This document shows positions 8,998 to 18,378 of a DNA stretch of 62,337 nt, one piece after another; within the stretch, counting starts at the first letter, position 1, and every line of letters starts with the position of its first letter. Below the pieces are notes generated by a model, which saw nothing but the letters and a program-made list of their open reading frames with translations, did no database searches and was not told where the DNA came from. Both the position numbers and the translations under genes were made by a program. The stretch is from the NCBI GenBank assembly GCA_016743945.1, contig JADGFI010000036.1, positions 1-62,337 on the forward strand, read 5' to 3'. This stretch comes from Desulfobacteraceae bacterium. Its GTDB lineage: Bacteria; Desulfobacterota; Desulfobacteria; Desulfobacterales; Desulfobacteraceae.

Positions 8998-9822
8998 TTG
9001 TATTATTTTTATTTCCCATATGTTCTGCTCTTGTCCGGTTTCATGTTTTTTGAATGTTCTAAAAAAAAACATCCTAAATGGTGGGCAGCAGCTGTTCTCT
9101 TGGCACCCATCACCACCCCCTATTTTATTTTCAAATCCCGGAAGACCGAAGGGATGGTTTTATTTATGATATTTCTGGCCACCTTTACCGGGGTGTCGGC
9201 CTTTGAATTTTATACCTATGCCCAAATGAAAGAAACGAACAAATATGCCCATCTTCCCCCCATCACCCGCCAGGTCATCTGGTTATCTGATGACCTAAAG
9301 CAAACTACCATTAATTTAGACAATGCCCTGGTCACCCTTGAGCAGGTTTCAAAGGTGGAATCTCGGCTCAAAGAGCTAAAAGATACCATTGACTTTATTG
9401 GGACTCTTAGAATTATTATGGATGAAAACCAGGCATCCATAGCCAGGCTCGTCAAGTTTACAACAGATTATAAAGTTTATTTTGTAAAAAAAGGTCTCAA
9501 TTGGGTGTATCAGATTCAATTGTTTTACACCAATCGCAATGTTGTCCTTCATTACAAAAGCCTTGAGGCATATCTGGATAATTTTGAAGCCCTGCTCACA
9601 TATTCCTATACCAATTTTTATAATATCAAAGATGTTAAAAGCAAAGAACATTTAAAAAATTACGATGAATATTATATCAGGTACCGCAGGGCTGTTGACT
9701 CCCACAATAGGTTCAATGTCCAGCGGATTGAATTCCAAAACGAATTCTTGCGCAAATATCCTAGTATCAAACCCTACCTTCCCGGCAAACGTCAGACCGA
9801 AACCTTCAAGTTATGGGAATAG
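8998..9822 (+). CDS. Membrane protein with two hydrophobic segments and a long helical domain, unknown
   Basis: 274 residues if translation starts at the TTG at 8998. This start is preferred to an earlier in-frame TTG at 8977 because an AAAGGTGGAT ribosome-binding site (8981-8990) sits 7 bases before it, inside the end of comEC. Hydrophobic stretches lie at about 5-17 and 29-70 (AAAVLLAPITTPYFIF, MVLFMIFLATFTGVSAF), followed by a mostly helical soluble part of about 190 residues. I recognise no family. It probably belongs to the comEC transcript. Its last 31 bases overlap the 3' end of the convergent activase gene, which is unusual. Confidence 0.65.
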   Translation: MYYFYFPYVLLLSGFMFFECSKKKHPKWWAAAVLLAPITTPYFIFKSRKTEGMVLFMIFLATFTGVSAFEFYTYAQMKETNKYAHLPPITRQVIWLSDDLKQTTINLDNALVTLEQVSKVESRLKELKDTIDFIGTLRIIMDENQASIARLVKFTTDYKVYFVKKGLNWVYQIQLFYTNRNVVLHYKSLEAYLDNFEALLTYSYTNFYNIKDVKSKEHLKNYDEYYIRYRRAVDSHNRFNVQRIEFQNEFLRKYPSIKPYLPGKRQTETFKLWE

Positions 9823-12800
9823 GCGGCTTTTCGCTGGGATTTGAGAAAGGGAATGATCACCTTGTTTTTATTGCCTCCTGATACATCATAGGTGATACTG
9901 ACAATGGGCACCTTTGTTTTCGCCTCTATCTTGGCTGCCATGGCCTCGGTCACAAGTCCGGCACAGCAGAATGCCGGATTGGTCTGGACCAGAAGTCTTA
10001 AATCCGGGTGTTCGTTGATGATGTGATGAATTTTAAGGATATTGTCCATGGATTCTCCGGTGTGTTCAGGCAAGATGCCATATTGTCCCAGAAGATTTTC
10101 ATGGGAATCGGTCACAATAAGATCGGATTCCTCAAGTATGGCTTCAAAATATTTGTAATATTTTTTCTCCATTGTCTGCATGGCGGTGAGCAGGGCTTTG
10201 TTTGAAATCAGACTCATGTATTTGCCTTCCTTAAGCCATTTTTTAAAATAGGAGTTGGCAATGATTTTGATATATTTATAATAGGGTGTGGTGACAACTT
10301 CTCCGCCGTTTTCTTCAATAAAATGTACCAGATCCTGGTTCATGGTGTCATTATCCCTGACATAAAGATCCCCAAATATTGCCACCTTGGGACGGTTTTT
10401 CTTTTTTTGGACTTGGATTTTTTCCACCATGGAAATGATTTCCTGTAGGGCTTTTTCCTTGGATCCTCCGGTGAGAAAAGCAGCGTCCAGGATGGATAAG
10501 GCCATGGCAAGGATGTGGTCTGTTTCTCCCTTGTTGACCTCATAGGGCCGTATCTTGCATCCGATACTTCGAAGGAGACCGCCGAACATATAAGCATAAT
10601 AGGCATTGGTGGATGCTTTAAAGGAAATGTCAAACAACGACAGCTCTCCTTGATAAATTTGTGCCTGTTCAAACCCATTTTGTTCCCGTTGAAAAATTTT
10701 GTTGATATGGTAAGGGTACATTTTTATATTACAGGCGATCTCCGAGTGGTTGAGCCAGAGAACTGCCTTGGAAGGATCGATGCCGTTTGTTTTAACGGTA
10801 TGGATAAATCCGGCTCCAATGGCATTGAGGGGAATACATTGTCCTGTGTTGGTCAGGATGCTCTGTTTGAGGGTTGTTTGGGTTTCTTCCATCAGCAGGG
10901 CGTCATATCCTTCATTTTTCAATGTTGCCACGAGCAATTGGCCTGTGAAGGGATCCCAGTTGGGGAAAATGATCGTTTTTTGTTCCAGGGAGTCGGTATA
11001 GGATGGTTCAAAGGAGTGGGTCGTTGAGGGAATGGTTTTTCCCGTTTGATCATAATGATTGGTAAAGGCACGGACAGCTGCTTCTATTCTTGTCTCATAC
11101 CCTACACTTGAATCATGTTCATCCAGTTCAAGTACCAGATAAGGTTTGTTAAACTGCTCCATGATCTCTTTAAAATAATCAATTACAAAAGAATCCGGGG
11201 AACATTTGAAGGAAGAAATATAGACCGGATAGAGATCTTTGGTGGTGGCGGCAACATAGGCGGCTTCAAGAATAGTGGCGGCATGTTTCCAATGAACTTC
11301 TTTGAGCAAAGGTCTGATCCGTGCAAACTCTTGATCTCGGGTATCCAGCATGTCCTGGAAAAATGTTTTTACCCCGAGGTTAGCAAAAATTCCCGGGATA
11401 TTATTGTTCATCGACTTTGACAAAATTGTATAGGGCCGTCCCAGAAATACGGCTTTGATGCCCGGGGAATCTTTGGTTTGTTCCTGATATATCCCTTTTA
11501 ATTTTTTTGTATACTGCTGTTTAAATTCAATTGCCCTGTCATAGGCCAGAACAATATCAAAAAATGAAAATGACCTCTCGCTGGGCAGGGCTTTTAAGGA
11601 TTTATACAGCTCCATTTTGGTATGAAAACTGGTGTATAAATATTGAATAATGGGTGATATCAGTCTTTTCTGGTCCAAAGGCTGTAAACAAGAGATGATG
11701 GAAGGGGAAAACTGGGTATAATAACAATGTTGCCGCCTGAACTCCTTTTGTTTTGGTTTATCCTCAAAATAAAAGGGAAGAAATACAAAATCTGCTCGTT
11801 CCATCAAATGGGACACATGTCCGTGTAACGCGACAACCGGGGCACAAAATTCGGCATTTGCAATGGTTTTCCCCAGTCTGACAGGGTTTTTCAATCCCTT
11901 GCTGGTGATGGTTTGTATTCCCAGATTAGAAAAAAAATGTTGCCAGAATTCCACATCTTCAAACAGATGAAGGGCCGCGGGAATTCCAATGGTAAAATTG
12001 TGTTTTACCGGTGTATCACATTTGATGCGAGCTTGCTGTTTTCTTAAACCGAGTAGATCATAACGGTTTTTTTGGACCACCATTTTTTGGGTTTCATAAT
12101 CCCTGCCGCATAAAAATCCATAGGCCTGGGGGTCTCCGTCAATGTCGGCAATGGTTAATTTGCAATGGTTGGTGCACAAAAGGCAGGTCTCCTGGCGAAC
12201 CGGAATCTCTTTTTTCCACAGATCAAATCCTCTGAAATTTGTTTGGGGTAGTTTTTGGGCCAGCGTTTGTTCTCTGACCAAAAGAGCAACGCCTAGAGCC
12301 CCGGTGAGGTGACAGTATTTGGATACGTGGATGGGCTTGTTGAGCTTTTGTTCAAATGCGGCAACCAGGGACTTATTTTTGGCAGTCGCCCCCTGGAAAA
12401 GAATGGTATTGCCGATTTTTCCGATATTGGCCACCTTTGTCAGATAGTTATCCCGCACGGAGTGGAGTACAGAGGCAAGGATTTCATTTTTTTCATATCC
12501 TTCGGCAAAAAAATGATTAATATCGCGTTCCATAAAGACCGTACATCGGTCACTTGAGACCGGAGAGGTGACGCCTTGAGTCCTTGCGGAATAATCTGTA
12601 AGGGGACAATCCAGCTTACTTGCCTGTTCTTCTATAAAAGAACCGGTTCCGGCTGCACAGACGGTGTTCATGACAGACGAGGTGACCATCCCATTTTTAA
12701 GCAGGGTGAACTTTGCATCCTGTCCGCCAATTTCAATAATGGTGTCCACGTTTTTGTTCAGGTTTACGGCAGCGGTTGCATGGGCTGTAATTTCATCGGG

Positions 12801-14066
12801 CTCAATATCCGCCCCAATAATTTTGCCGCTGATTCGCCTGCCGGAACCCGTGGTTCCACAGCCTCTAATTTCCATATCCAGATGATATTCACTTAAAAAA
12901 GAATCACAGGCTTTAAAAAGTTTTTGAACGGCCATTACAGGTCTTGATGCTGTTGACGTATAAAATCCAACAATGGGGTGGCCTTTGTCATCAATTAAAA
13001 TAGCTTTGGTGCTGGTGGATCCCACATCCAGTCCCAAAAATCCCCGGGCAATGGGAAAGGCCTTTGGATCTCGATAAATATCTATTTCCACCCCTTCAAA
13101 TAGAAAAGATTTAAAACAGGTAAAATCCGGGTAATCCGATAGGGTTAATGCCAGTTCAGGATACCGATAGCTCTCTTTTCTGGCAGTTTCTATGAAATAG
13201 TCAGGGACCTTAAAAATTATGGGGTCATGAAGATCTAATTGGTCCAAAAGGCACAAGGCCGATCCGATTGCACCATAAAACTGGGAGGCATCATCTATAA
13301 AAAACGTGATTCCCAGGATGGATTCCAGGTGATTTTTTACACAAATATTTTTAGACACCCCTCCGCAAAAAAGAACTTTTGCACCCAGGTCATTTGATCC
13401 AAGATTATCTGAATTGACGTCATTTTGCTTGAACAGGTTTTTTTGTTTAAACAGGGTATTGGCGATGTTTTTTGCAAGACCAAAACAAAGGCCGTCACAA
13501 ATTTGTCCAATATCATATCCTTCCTGCTGGGCATGGATGAGATCTGTTTTTGCAAAGACAGCACAGCGGGTGGCAATATCCGGGCGATCCTTTATGTTTA
13601 ATAAGGCGTGTTCGCTGATTTGTTCGGAACTTGAAAGATCGAGACGCCCGGCCTGTTGATCTAAAAAACTACCCGTGCCGGCCGCACAGGAGGTGTTATG
13701 TTTTGCACCGATGTAATTGCCCAATTCATCAAAAAGGCTTAGGGAAAATTTTTCGCCGCCAATTTGTAAAATTCCGGCAAATGAATTCCCATGGAGGTGA
13801 CTTGCGGTTCGGATCATTGAAACCTGCTCATCAAAAACACAATGGGAGAAAATAGTGGAAGGCGTTGACGCGGTCTTGGCTATATATCCGATATTTTTAA
13901 GGGCAGTATTTTTTAAAAGGCCGGCCAGACAGGGTTTTACATCTCCGTGGTGATAGGCGGATGCTTGATGAAAAATATTTCCTTTGGTGTCCAGGGCAGC
14001 AATACTGACAGATACTGACCCCACATCAATACCGAGAAGAGCAACCCCTTTTTTTATGGATGTCAT
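9792..14066 (-). CDS. Giant 2-hydroxyacyl-CoA dehydratase activase-type protein with two ASKHA domains
   Basis: 1424 residues from the ATG at 14066, chosen over 14096 because it follows an AAGGAAG site and starts 2 bases after the upstream stop. Two BcrAD/BadFG ATPase domains are fused: GIDVGSVSVSIAALD with CAAGTGSFLDQQA (first), and GLDVGSTSTKAILID with CAAGTGSFIEEQA (second). The Cys in each CAAGTGS would hold the [4Fe-4S] cluster that bridges two subunits in normal activator dimers. Then comes a DUF2229 region with CLLCTNHCK, and an HgdB-like C-terminal region. Relatives inject high-energy electrons into CoA dehydratases or benzoyl-CoA-type reductases at ATP cost. No separate dehydratase genes lie nearby, so the substrate is unknown. 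Confidence 0.85.
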   Translation of the reverse strand: MTSIKKGVALLGIDVGSVSVSIAALDTKGNIFHQASAYHHGDVKPCLAGLLKNTALKNIGYIAKTASTPSTIFSHCVFDEQVSMIRTASHLHGNSFAGILQIGGEKFSLSLFDELGNYIGAKHNTSCAAGTGSFLDQQAGRLDLSSSEQISEHALLNIKDRPDIATRCAVFAKTDLIHAQQEGYDIGQICDGLCFGLAKNIANTLFKQKNLFKQNDVNSDNLGSNDLGAKVLFCGGVSKNICVKNHLESILGITFFIDDASQFYGAIGSALCLLDQLDLHDPIIFKVPDYFIETARKESYRYPELALTLSDYPDFTCFKSFLFEGVEIDIYRDPKAFPIARGFLGLDVGSTSTKAILIDDKGHPIVGFYTSTASRPVMAVQKLFKACDSFLSEYHLDMEIRGCGTTGSGRRISGKIIGADIEPDEITAHATAAVNLNKNVDTIIEIGGQDAKFTLLKNGMVTSSVMNTVCAAGTGSFIEEQASKLDCPLTDYSARTQGVTSPVSSDRCTVFMERDINHFFAEGYEKNEILASVLHSVRDNYLTKVANIGKIGNTILFQGATAKNKSLVAAFEQKLNKPIHVSKYCHLTGALGVALLVREQTLAQKLPQTNFRGFDLWKKEIPVRQETCLLCTNHCKLTIADIDGDPQAYGFLCGRDYETQKMVVQKNRYDLLGLRKQQARIKCDTPVKHNFTIGIPAALHLFEDVEFWQHFFSNLGIQTITSKGLKNPVRLGKTIANAEFCAPVVALHGHVSHLMERADFVFLPFYFEDKPKQKEFRRQHCYYTQFSPSIISCLQPLDQKRLISPIIQYLYTSFHTKMELYKSLKALPSERSFSFFDIVLAYDRAIEFKQQYTKKLKGIYQEQTKDSPGIKAVFLGRPYTILSKSMNNNIPGIFANLGVKTFFQDMLDTRDQEFARIRPLLKEVHWKHAATILEAAYVAATTKDLYPVYISSFKCSPDSFVIDYFKEIMEQFNKPYLVLELDEHDSSVGYETRIEAAVRAFTNHYDQTGKTIPSTTHSFEPSYTDSLEQKTIIFPNWDPFTGQLLVATLKNEGYDALLMEETQTTLKQSILTNTGQCIPLNAIGAGFIHTVKTNGIDPSKAVLWLNHSEIACNIKMYPYHINKIFQREQNGFEQAQIYQGELSLFDISFKASTNAYYAYMFGGLLRSIGCKIRPYEVNKGETDHILAMALSILDAAFLTGGSKEKALQEIISMVEKIQVQKKKNRPKVAIFGDLYVRDNDTMNQDLVHFIEENGGEVVTTPYYKYIKIIANSYFKKWLKEGKYMSLISNKALLTAMQTMEKKYYKYFEAILEESDLIVTDSHENLLGQYGILPEHTGESMDNILKIHHIINEHPDLRLLVQTNPAFCCAGLVTEAMAAKIEAKTKVPIVSITYDVSGGNKNKVIIPFLKSQRKAAYSHNLKVSV

Positions 14067-14068
14067 TT

Positions 14069-14542
14069 TTAGATTTCTTCCTTTATCTGGGTCCAAAATT
14101 CATTCACACCGGAAAACCATCCGTCCATAAACATCAACTCGTGATCGATTGAATTGTCATTGGCATATTTCCCCAGTTCATTTTTGGTGTGGACCTCTTC
14201 AAAATAAATTTTAAATTTAGCGTCATTGGTCAATTGATACGTGTCTTCAAAGTTGACTACGTATAAAAGCTCTTCATAATGGGCCGACCGTGCCCATTTT
14301 ATCCCCTCATTTTTTCCGGATTTATAAAATTGCTTCTCCCATATGCGTTTTTCCTGTTGAAGCCGTTTGATGATATCCGACATATCAAACTCTTCTGAAA
14401 ACCGTTTTTGAAATTCTTCTTTTTTTTGAATAGCATCGGTTACCGCTTCTTGGAACATTTTGGAAAAGTTGAATGAATTTCGCCATTCCTTGAGCTTTTC
14501 ATGGAGCAAATCCGGGATACTCAATGTTATTTTCTGGGCCAT
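14069..14542 (-). CDS. Small ribbon-helix-helix-like protein coupled to the activase gene
   Basis: 157 residues from the ATG at 14542, which has an AGGA site 8 bases upstream; an earlier start would add an unlikely 29-residue leader. The N-terminus AQKITLSIPDLLHEKLKEW looks like a ribbon-helix-helix fold (beta strand plus two helices), as in CopG/Arc-type DNA-binding proteins. The rest (about 60-157) is charged and helical, with an acidic C-terminal domain of no recognised family. The stop lies 2 bases before the activase start, so the two are almost certainly one operon. A regulator or chaperone for the activase is possible but unproven. Confidence 0.65.
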   Translation of the reverse strand: MAQKITLSIPDLLHEKLKEWRNSFNFSKMFQEAVTDAIQKKEEFQKRFSEEFDMSDIIKRLQQEKRIWEKQFYKSGKNEGIKWARSAHYEELLYVVNFEDTYQLTNDAKFKIYFEEVHTKNELGKYANDNSIDHELMFMDGWFSGVNEFWTQIKEEI

Positions 14543-14725
14543 GTTTTTTTTCCTATATCTTGTTTGAAATGGGGAGATCATATATATAATATGTGCAAAT
14601 TTATTCATACGTATTATTTTTTTTGCCACGTGTCAACGGGTATTTACACTTAATTACAATTTTACATAACATGGATGGTTGCGAGTTGCTTGTATTTTAT
14701 GAACAAACCTTATATAAGGCGATGT
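14543..14725. promoter_or_regulatory. Divergent intergenic region between the activase and mla operons
   Basis: On the reverse strand TTGACA (complement of 14631-14636) could be a -35 box for the ribbon-helix-helix/activase operon, although no good -10 follows at 17 bases. On the forward strand TTTACA (14643-14648), 16 bases, then CATAAC (14665-14670) is a modest sigma-70 candidate for the mla operon. The stretch is very AT-rich with a TATATATAAT run near 14582. These are weak matches. Confidence 0.35.
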
Positions 14726-15514
14726 ATGGAGATGAAATATATTGAAAAATTGGGGGGAACAACCCTGGGTGTTGTCGAATCCATTGGTCGAATTGTTCTC
14801 TTTTTCATCTCCGGCGTGGCAAGCATTTTTGTGGGGCCATTTCAAGTTGACAAAATCATTGATCACACCTGGTTTATTGGTGCAAAATCGTTGTTTGTCA
14901 TTTTCTTGACCGGAACGTTTACGGGCATGGTTCTGGGACTTCAGGGGTATTATTCCCTTGTAAAGTTTGGGTCCGAGGCGGCTTTGGGGTCTGCCGTGTC
15001 CCTTACCATCATCAGAGAGTTAGGTCCTGTTCTTTCGGCCATTATGATTACCGCAAGAGCGGGTTCTGCCATGGCTGCTGAAATCGGTGTCATGCGGATA
15101 TCAGAGCAGATTGACGCCCTGAAAACCATGCAGATAAACCCCATCCGCTTTTTGTTCTCGCCGCGGATCGTGGCAGCGCTTATCAGCTTTCCCTTGTTAA
15201 CTGCTATTTTTGATGTGGTGGGTATCTTTGGCGGATATCTGACCGGATCATTAATGCTGGGAATCAACCAGGCAATCTACATGGACAAAGTAATCGAAAG
15301 TGTTGAAATGGTTGATATTGCCGGTGGTTTTTTAAAGTCATTTGTATTTGCAATTGTGGTGACCACCATTTGCTGCTATCGTGGATATTACACCCATTTG
15401 ACTAGGGGAGGCTTTGGCGCAAAAGGGGTGTCCATGGCAACCACAAACTCTGTGGTCCAGTCCTGTATTTTTATACTGATTGTTGATTATATTATTACTT
15501 ATTTTCTGGTTTGA
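14726..15514 (+). CDS. mlaE: MlaE-type phospholipid ABC transporter permease
   Basis: 262 residues from the ATG at 14726, which follows an AAGG site by 6 bases; the frame is open to an ATG at 14675 but the extra 17 residues look non-coding. This is the MlaE/Ttg2B permease of the inner membrane: five or so helices, with the conserved block TIIRELGPVLSAIMITARAG and the EIGVMRISEQIDAL segment that contacts the ATPase. With MlaF, D and C it moves phospholipids between the inner and outer membranes. First gene of the mla operon, 6 bases before mlaF. Confidence 0.92.
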   Translation: MEMKYIEKLGGTTLGVVESIGRIVLFFISGVASIFVGPFQVDKIIDHTWFIGAKSLFVIFLTGTFTGMVLGLQGYYSLVKFGSEAALGSAVSLTIIRELGPVLSAIMITARAGSAMAAEIGVMRISEQIDALKTMQINPIRFLFSPRIVAALISFPLLTAIFDVVGIFGGYLTGSLMLGINQAIYMDKVIESVEMVDIAGGFLKSFVFAIVVTTICCYRGYYTHLTRGGFGAKGVSMATTNSVVQSCIFILIVDYIITYFLV

Positions 15515-15520
15515 AAAAAA

Positions 15521-16279
15521 ATGACCCTACCGTTGATTCAATTTGTCGATATAAAAAAAAACTTTGGTGCAAACCAGGTGCTCAAAGGCGTTAACCTTTC
15601 CATCTATAAGGGCGAGATCATGGTAGTGATCGGTAAGAGCGGTACGGGGAAATCCGTTCTGCTCAAGCATATTATCGGACTTGTTTATCAAGATTCAGGA
15701 GAATTGCTGATTGATGGGAAACCCCTCCATACCTTGTCCAAAAAGGAACGCCTTTTTTTTAAAAAAGAACTTAGTTATATGTTCCAGGAAAATGCCCTGT
15801 TTGATTCTTTGAATGTTTTTGAAAATATTGCCCTGCCCCTGTCCGAGACATCCCAGGATACTCGATCAATTATTGAACAAAAAGTAAATACAAGAATGTT
15901 CCAATTGGGCCTGGGTCCCATTGGGAAAAAATTTCCTTCCCAGCTTTCCGGGGGAATGCGGAAAAGGGTGGCCCTTGCCCGGGCCCTTGTTACAGACCCC
16001 AGGGTGGTATTATTTGATGAACCGACCACGGGGCTTGATCCTGTGAGAAAAAAAAAAGTTCACACCATGATTAAAGAATACCAGGAACAATTCGGATTTA
16101 CAGCTGTTATTGTCAGCCACGATATCCCAGAGATCTTTGATGTTGCCCAGCACATTGCCCTGCTTGATGAGGGAAAAATTATTTTTGAGGGCACAAAAGA
16201 TGACATTTTACACTCACGCAGCGACACCGTTAATGCGTTTATCCGTGGCGATGAACAATTGTGTCCAGCTGATTCCTAG
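15521..16279 (+). CDS. mlaF: MlaF-type phospholipid ABC transporter ATPase
   Basis: 252 residues. Walker A GKSGTGKSVLLKHI, signature QLSGGMRKRVALARAL, Walker B VLFDEPTTGLDPV and the H-loop in IVSHDIPE are all intact. The GTGKS form of the P loop and SGGMRKR signature are typical of MCE-system ATPases rather than of solute importers. It powers MlaE on the cytoplasmic side of the inner membrane. It follows mlaE by 6 bases and precedes mlaD by 30 bases. Confidence 0.94.
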   Translation: MTLPLIQFVDIKKNFGANQVLKGVNLSIYKGEIMVVIGKSGTGKSVLLKHIIGLVYQDSGELLIDGKPLHTLSKKERLFFKKELSYMFQENALFDSLNVFENIALPLSETSQDTRSIIEQKVNTRMFQLGLGPIGKKFPSQLSGGMRKRVALARALVTDPRVVLFDEPTTGLDPVRKKKVHTMIKEYQEQFGFTAVIVSHDIPEIFDVAQHIALLDEGKIIFEGTKDDILHSRSDTVNAFIRGDEQLCPADS

Positions 16280-16309
16280 AGATCGGTAAATATCAGCAAG
16301 AGGATAATT

Positions 16310-16762
16310 ATGAACAGACGAAAAATAGAAATCTATGTGGGCCTATTTGTTATTATCGGCATTATTACAATGGGGTACATGATCCTGGCCATTGGAGAAT
16401 TTAGTTTTCTTCCCAAAAATCAGTATCTGCTCCATGGGTATTTTGCTTCTGCCACAGGTCTAAAACAGGGGGCCCGGGTGGAAATAGCCGGGGTTGAAAT
16501 CGGGACGGTTTCAAATATCAGCATAGACAAGGAACGGCTTGTGGCAAAAGTTGTCTTCCATATCAATGGAGACATGGCATTATCCGATGATAGTATTGCC
16601 GCGGTAAAAACAGCTGGCATAATAGGCCAAAAATATATTGATATATCACCGGGCGGATCCGATGATATACTTGAAGATGGAGATGAAATTGACAATACTG
16701 AATCTTCCCTGGATATTGAGTCTTTGGTCAGAAAATTTATTTTCGCCACGGATAAACCCTAG
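16310..16762 (+). CDS. mlaD: MlaD-type MCE-domain protein
   Basis: 150 residues: one N-terminal membrane anchor (about 8-29, VGLFVIIGIITMGYMILAIG) followed by a single MCE domain, including GLKQGARVEIAGVEIGTV and AAVKTAGIIGQKYIDISPGG. MlaD forms a hexameric ring in the periplasm on top of the MlaE permease and passes lipids between it and MlaC. The length matches short MlaD proteins. An AAGAGGA site precedes the ATG. Confidence 0.92.
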   Translation: MNRRKIEIYVGLFVIIGIITMGYMILAIGEFSFLPKNQYLLHGYFASATGLKQGARVEIAGVEIGTVSNISIDKERLVAKVVFHINGDMALSDDSIAAVKTAGIIGQKYIDISPGGSDDILEDGDEIDNTESSLDIESLVRKFIFATDKP

Positions 16763-16780
16763 AATACATCAAAAACAGGT

Positions 16781-17428
16781 ATGGATATGGTATTAAAGAT
16801 TTTTGTTCCCTTTCTTTGTCTTGTTCTTGGTTTTTTACCGGTTTCAGTTGGCCTGGCAAATGATGCGGATCAGCCTGGTATTTCCTTTGAAATTCAGGCC
16901 TTGGATCAGTTAAGGCTATCTGTGGATGAAGTTCTTGCAACCATCCAGGATCCTAAGTTTACCCAAAACCCAAAGGAACAAGAGCAAATCTTTTATGCGA
17001 GAGCAATGGAACTATTTGATTTTAAAACTTTTTCCATGCTGTCTCTTGGTAGAAAATTTAGATCCTTTACCAATGAGCAAAAAGAATCATTTGTTTATTA
17101 TTTCTCCAAACTCATCAGTCAGACCTATTTTACCCAACTTGCCGGAAAAGATGTTCAAAATATTGTCATCAAATATATGGAAAACACGCCTTTAAAACCC
17201 AAAAAAAATATGTTTAGAACCGATATCTCAACACAGATTGCCCAGGGAGAAAAACAAATTCAGGTCACCTATCGGATGATAAAAAAAAAGACCCAGGCCT
17301 GGAAAATTTATGATATAAAAGTGGCAGGGGTAAGCATGGCTGCCAACTACAGAGAACAATACAGGCAGCAGATATCCCAAACACCCGAAGCGATTATAAC
17401 CGAACTCAGGGAAAAGGTTGAAAAATGA
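16781..17428 (+). CDS. mlaC: MlaC-type periplasmic phospholipid-binding protein
   Basis: 215 residues. It begins with a clear signal peptide (KIFVPFLCLVLGFLPVSVGLA, here read in parts, cleavage near residue 24) and continues as an MlaC/Ttg2D domain with FDFKTFSMLSLGRKFRSFT, a typical block, and VTYRMIKKKTQAWKIYDI. MlaC carries single phospholipids through the periplasm between MlaA in the outer membrane and MlaD. Its stop overlaps the mlaA start by 4 bases (ATGA), which shows coupling. Confidence 0.9.
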   Translation: MDMVLKIFVPFLCLVLGFLPVSVGLANDADQPGISFEIQALDQLRLSVDEVLATIQDPKFTQNPKEQEQIFYARAMELFDFKTFSMLSLGRKFRSFTNEQKESFVYYFSKLISQTYFTQLAGKDVQNIVIKYMENTPLKPKKNMFRTDISTQIAQGEKQIQVTYRMIKKKTQAWKIYDIKVAGVSMAANYREQYRQQISQTPEAIITELREKVEK

Positions 17429-18354
17429 AAAAATCTGTTTTTGTTCTGGTTTGTTTGTTTATAATTGGATTCTCTTTAAAGGGCTCGACAGGTCTGGCAA
17501 AAGAGAGCCTCTCCAAGATCACCCCCATTTTTAATAATATGCCAAATGAAGGGTGTGGTGATTCAGTTTCAAGGCATTCCATTCTCCTTGCCCGGGCAGC
17601 AAGCCAAATGGATACAGGCAAAATAGTTCTTGTAATCGCCGCAGACAAACCCTTAGAAACAGATATGGACCAAGATCATAAGGTAGCGGGTGAAGATGAG
17701 TTTGAAGAGGATCTTTTTGATGAGTATGACGATGAGGCCCAAGCGGTGCAAATGGTCGCAGATCCCCTCTATTATTTTAATCATGCAATGTATTCATTCA
17801 ATGATTTTCTCTATTTTTATGCATTAAAACCCGTTGCCCAGGGGTATAAATTTATTGTTCCCAGTCCTGTGCGCAGTGGGGTCAATAATTTTTTCTTTAA
17901 CCTTTTGTTTCCCGTTAGATTTATCAACACTATTTTCCAGGGCAAACTTGTTGCAGCTTCGGATGAAATGGGTATTTTTCTCACCAATTCAACCGTGGGT
18001 ATCCTGGGGTTTAACCAGTTCGCCCAAAAACATTTAAATATGAAAACTACCAACGAGGATTTGGGGCAAACCCTTGGGTCCTATGCCATTGGAGATGGAT
18101 TTTATCTGGTATTGCCAATACTGGGCCCATCCACCCTTCGAGATGCAATTGGAAGGGCAGGGGACTACTTTATCACCCCTGTCAATTATGTGGAACCCTG
18201 GGAGCTTGCCCTGGGCGTAAACATCACCGATAAAATAAACAGAACCTCGTTTAGACTAGGTGATTACGAAGCGTTAAAGGATGCATCCCTGGATCCCTAT
18301 GTGGCCATCAAAAATGCCTATATTCAAAACCGCAGAAGTGAAATTGAAAAATAA
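17425..18354 (+). CDS. mlaA: MlaA/VacJ-family outer-membrane lipid asymmetry protein
   Basis: 309 residues, with a signal peptide (about 1-25), an acidic linker (75-105) and the VacJ domain from about 110: DPLYYFNHAMYSFNDF, then NFFFNLLFP and TNSTVGILGFN. In Gram-negative bacteria MlaA removes mislocalised phospholipids from the outer leaflet and gives them to MlaC. E. coli MlaA is a lipoprotein, but here I see no lipobox Cys near the cleavage site (GLAKES), so membrane attachment may be through the MlaA helices alone. Having mlaA in the same operon as mlaEFDC differs from E. coli. Confidence 0.9.
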   Translation: MKKSVFVLVCLFIIGFSLKGSTGLAKESLSKITPIFNNMPNEGCGDSVSRHSILLARAASQMDTGKIVLVIAADKPLETDMDQDHKVAGEDEFEEDLFDEYDDEAQAVQMVADPLYYFNHAMYSFNDFLYFYALKPVAQGYKFIVPSPVRSGVNNFFFNLLFPVRFINTIFQGKLVAASDEMGIFLTNSTVGILGFNQFAQKHLNMKTTNEDLGQTLGSYAIGDGFYLVLPILGPSTLRDAIGRAGDYFITPVNYVEPWELALGVNITDKINRTSFRLGDYEALKDASLDPYVAIKNAYIQNRRSEIEK

Positions 18355-18378
18355 ATATAGTGTGGGACGCAGATTGGC

